A stretch of DNA of 5,675 nt. Source: an uncultured Verrucomicrobiota bacterium. Lineage in GTDB: Bacteria; Verrucomicrobiota; Verrucomicrobiia; Chthoniobacterales; SZAS-18. The translations under genes were made by a program, and so were the position numbers. This document shows, in pieces, positions 5,253 through 5,675 of the stretch (position 1 is the first letter of the stretch; each line of letters opens with the position of its first letter). Where the stretch lies: contig CALMVM010000261.1 of NCBI GenBank assembly GCA_937873255.1, forward strand, positions 1 through 5,675. The letters run 5' to 3'. The notes under the pieces were generated by a model that saw nothing but the letters and a program-made list of their open reading frames with translations, searched no databases and was not told the origin of the DNA.

Positions 5253-5675
5253 TCCCTGATCTCATCCTCAAAAACGGGCGCATCACCACGCTCGACCCAC
5301 AGAAACCCGAAGCCCGCGAACTCGTCGTCAAAAATGGTCGCATCGTCGGCGTGGACAACGCCGACCAGTTCGAGCGTGGGCCGAACACCCGGGTTATCGA
5401 CCTGGGCCGACGGCGCGTCATTCCCGGTTTAAACGACAGCCACCTGCACGTCATCCGCGGCGGGCTGAACTACAACATGGAACTGCGCTGGGACGGCGTG
5501 CCTTCGCTGGCCGACGGCCTGCGGATGCTGCGCGAACAGGCCGCGCGCACGCCCGCGCCGCAGTGGGTGAGAATCGTCGGCGGCTGGAACGAATTCCAGT
5601 TTGCTGAGCGACGGCTGCCGACCTTGGAGGAGATCAACGCCGCCGCGCCGGACACGCCGGTGTTCGTGCTGCATC
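5249..5675 (+). CDS. YtcJ-like metal-dependent amidohydrolase (5' part, runs off the window)
   Basis: The frame is open from the ATG at 5249 to the right edge and gives 142 residues of a family usually about 520-600 long. The start DLILKNGRITTLD (4-16) and LVVKNGRIVGV (25-35) are the N-terminal beta-sandwich strands of composite-domain amidohydrolases. VIPGLNDSHLH (57-67) supplies the first two metal ligands, His65 and His67, in the HxH motif. The sequence GGWNEFQFAERRLPTLEEINAAAPDTPVFVLH (111-142) is characteristic of the Amidohydro_3/YtcJ subgroup, as in N-substituted formamide deformylase (NfdA) relatives. There is no signal peptide, so it is probably cytoplasmic. Members hydrolyse C-N bonds of varied small molecules; the substrate cannot be inferred here. 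The start codon overlaps the stop of the ABM gene as ATGA, indicating translational coupling in the operon. The missing C-terminal part carries the remaining metal ligands, so integrity cannot be judged. Confidence 0.92.
   Translation, partial: MIPDLILKNGRITTLDPQKPEARELVVKNGRIVGVDNADQFERGPNTRVIDLGRRRVIPGLNDSHLHVIRGGLNYNMELRWDGVPSLADGLRMLREQAARTPAPQWVRIVGGWNEFQFAERRLPTLEEINAAAPDTPVFVLH

Overview
This is a GC-rich bacterial segment with most of its length in coding sequence. Lineage cannot be fixed from the sequence alone. Several starts lack a Shine-Dalgarno sequence, and the leader of the gene at 3995 is unusually C/A-rich. This leader style, together with the gene content, is compatible with Verrucomicrobiota/Opitutales, but that placement is a weak inference.

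Layout, left to right. (1) 1-392, plus: the 3' part of an alpha/beta hydrolase of the non-heme chloroperoxidase/arylesterase type. (2) 389-819, minus: a decayed toxin-antitoxin pair. It comprises an antitoxin reading frame with an in-frame amber codon and a PIN-domain toxin cut off after about 54 residues. The two genes still show a 4-base GTGA start/stop overlap. (3) 890-1786, minus: a 298-residue protein I do not recognise, in DNA visibly poorer in GC than its neighbours. It carries a possible PD-(D/E)XK-type nuclease core of the QxK variety. (4) 1972-3669, minus: a three-part flavoprotein with a cyclic-nucleotide-binding-type domain, a thioredoxin/glutaredoxin-like segment and a thioredoxin-reductase-like FAD/NAD(P)H module. 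The redox CxxC is replaced by AATQ. (5) 3670-3994: a 325-base divergent intergenic region with a strong near-palindrome, a smaller palindrome and a repeated 12-mer. (6) 3995 to the right edge, plus: an apparent operon of an isochorismatase-like cysteine hydrolase, an antibiotic-biosynthesis-monooxygenase (ABM) domain protein with two C-terminal membrane segments, and the start of a YtcJ-like amidohydrolase. The last two overlap by ATGA.

How the genes may work together: the rightward operon combines two hydrolases with a small ABM-fold protein and faces away from a cNMP-domain flavoprotein. Together with the chloroperoxidase-type hydrolase this looks like a small-molecule catabolism, detoxification or redox-stress neighbourhood, but no substrate can be named. 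The 393-1971 stretch (broken toxin-antitoxin pair, low-GC unknown gene, gene-free spacer) looks like an accessory insertion between housekeeping-like metabolic genes. I see no RNA gene, CRISPR array, transposase or convincing intrinsic terminator. The nearest thing to an undescribed system is the solitary low-GC candidate nuclease, and that rests on a motif reading only.
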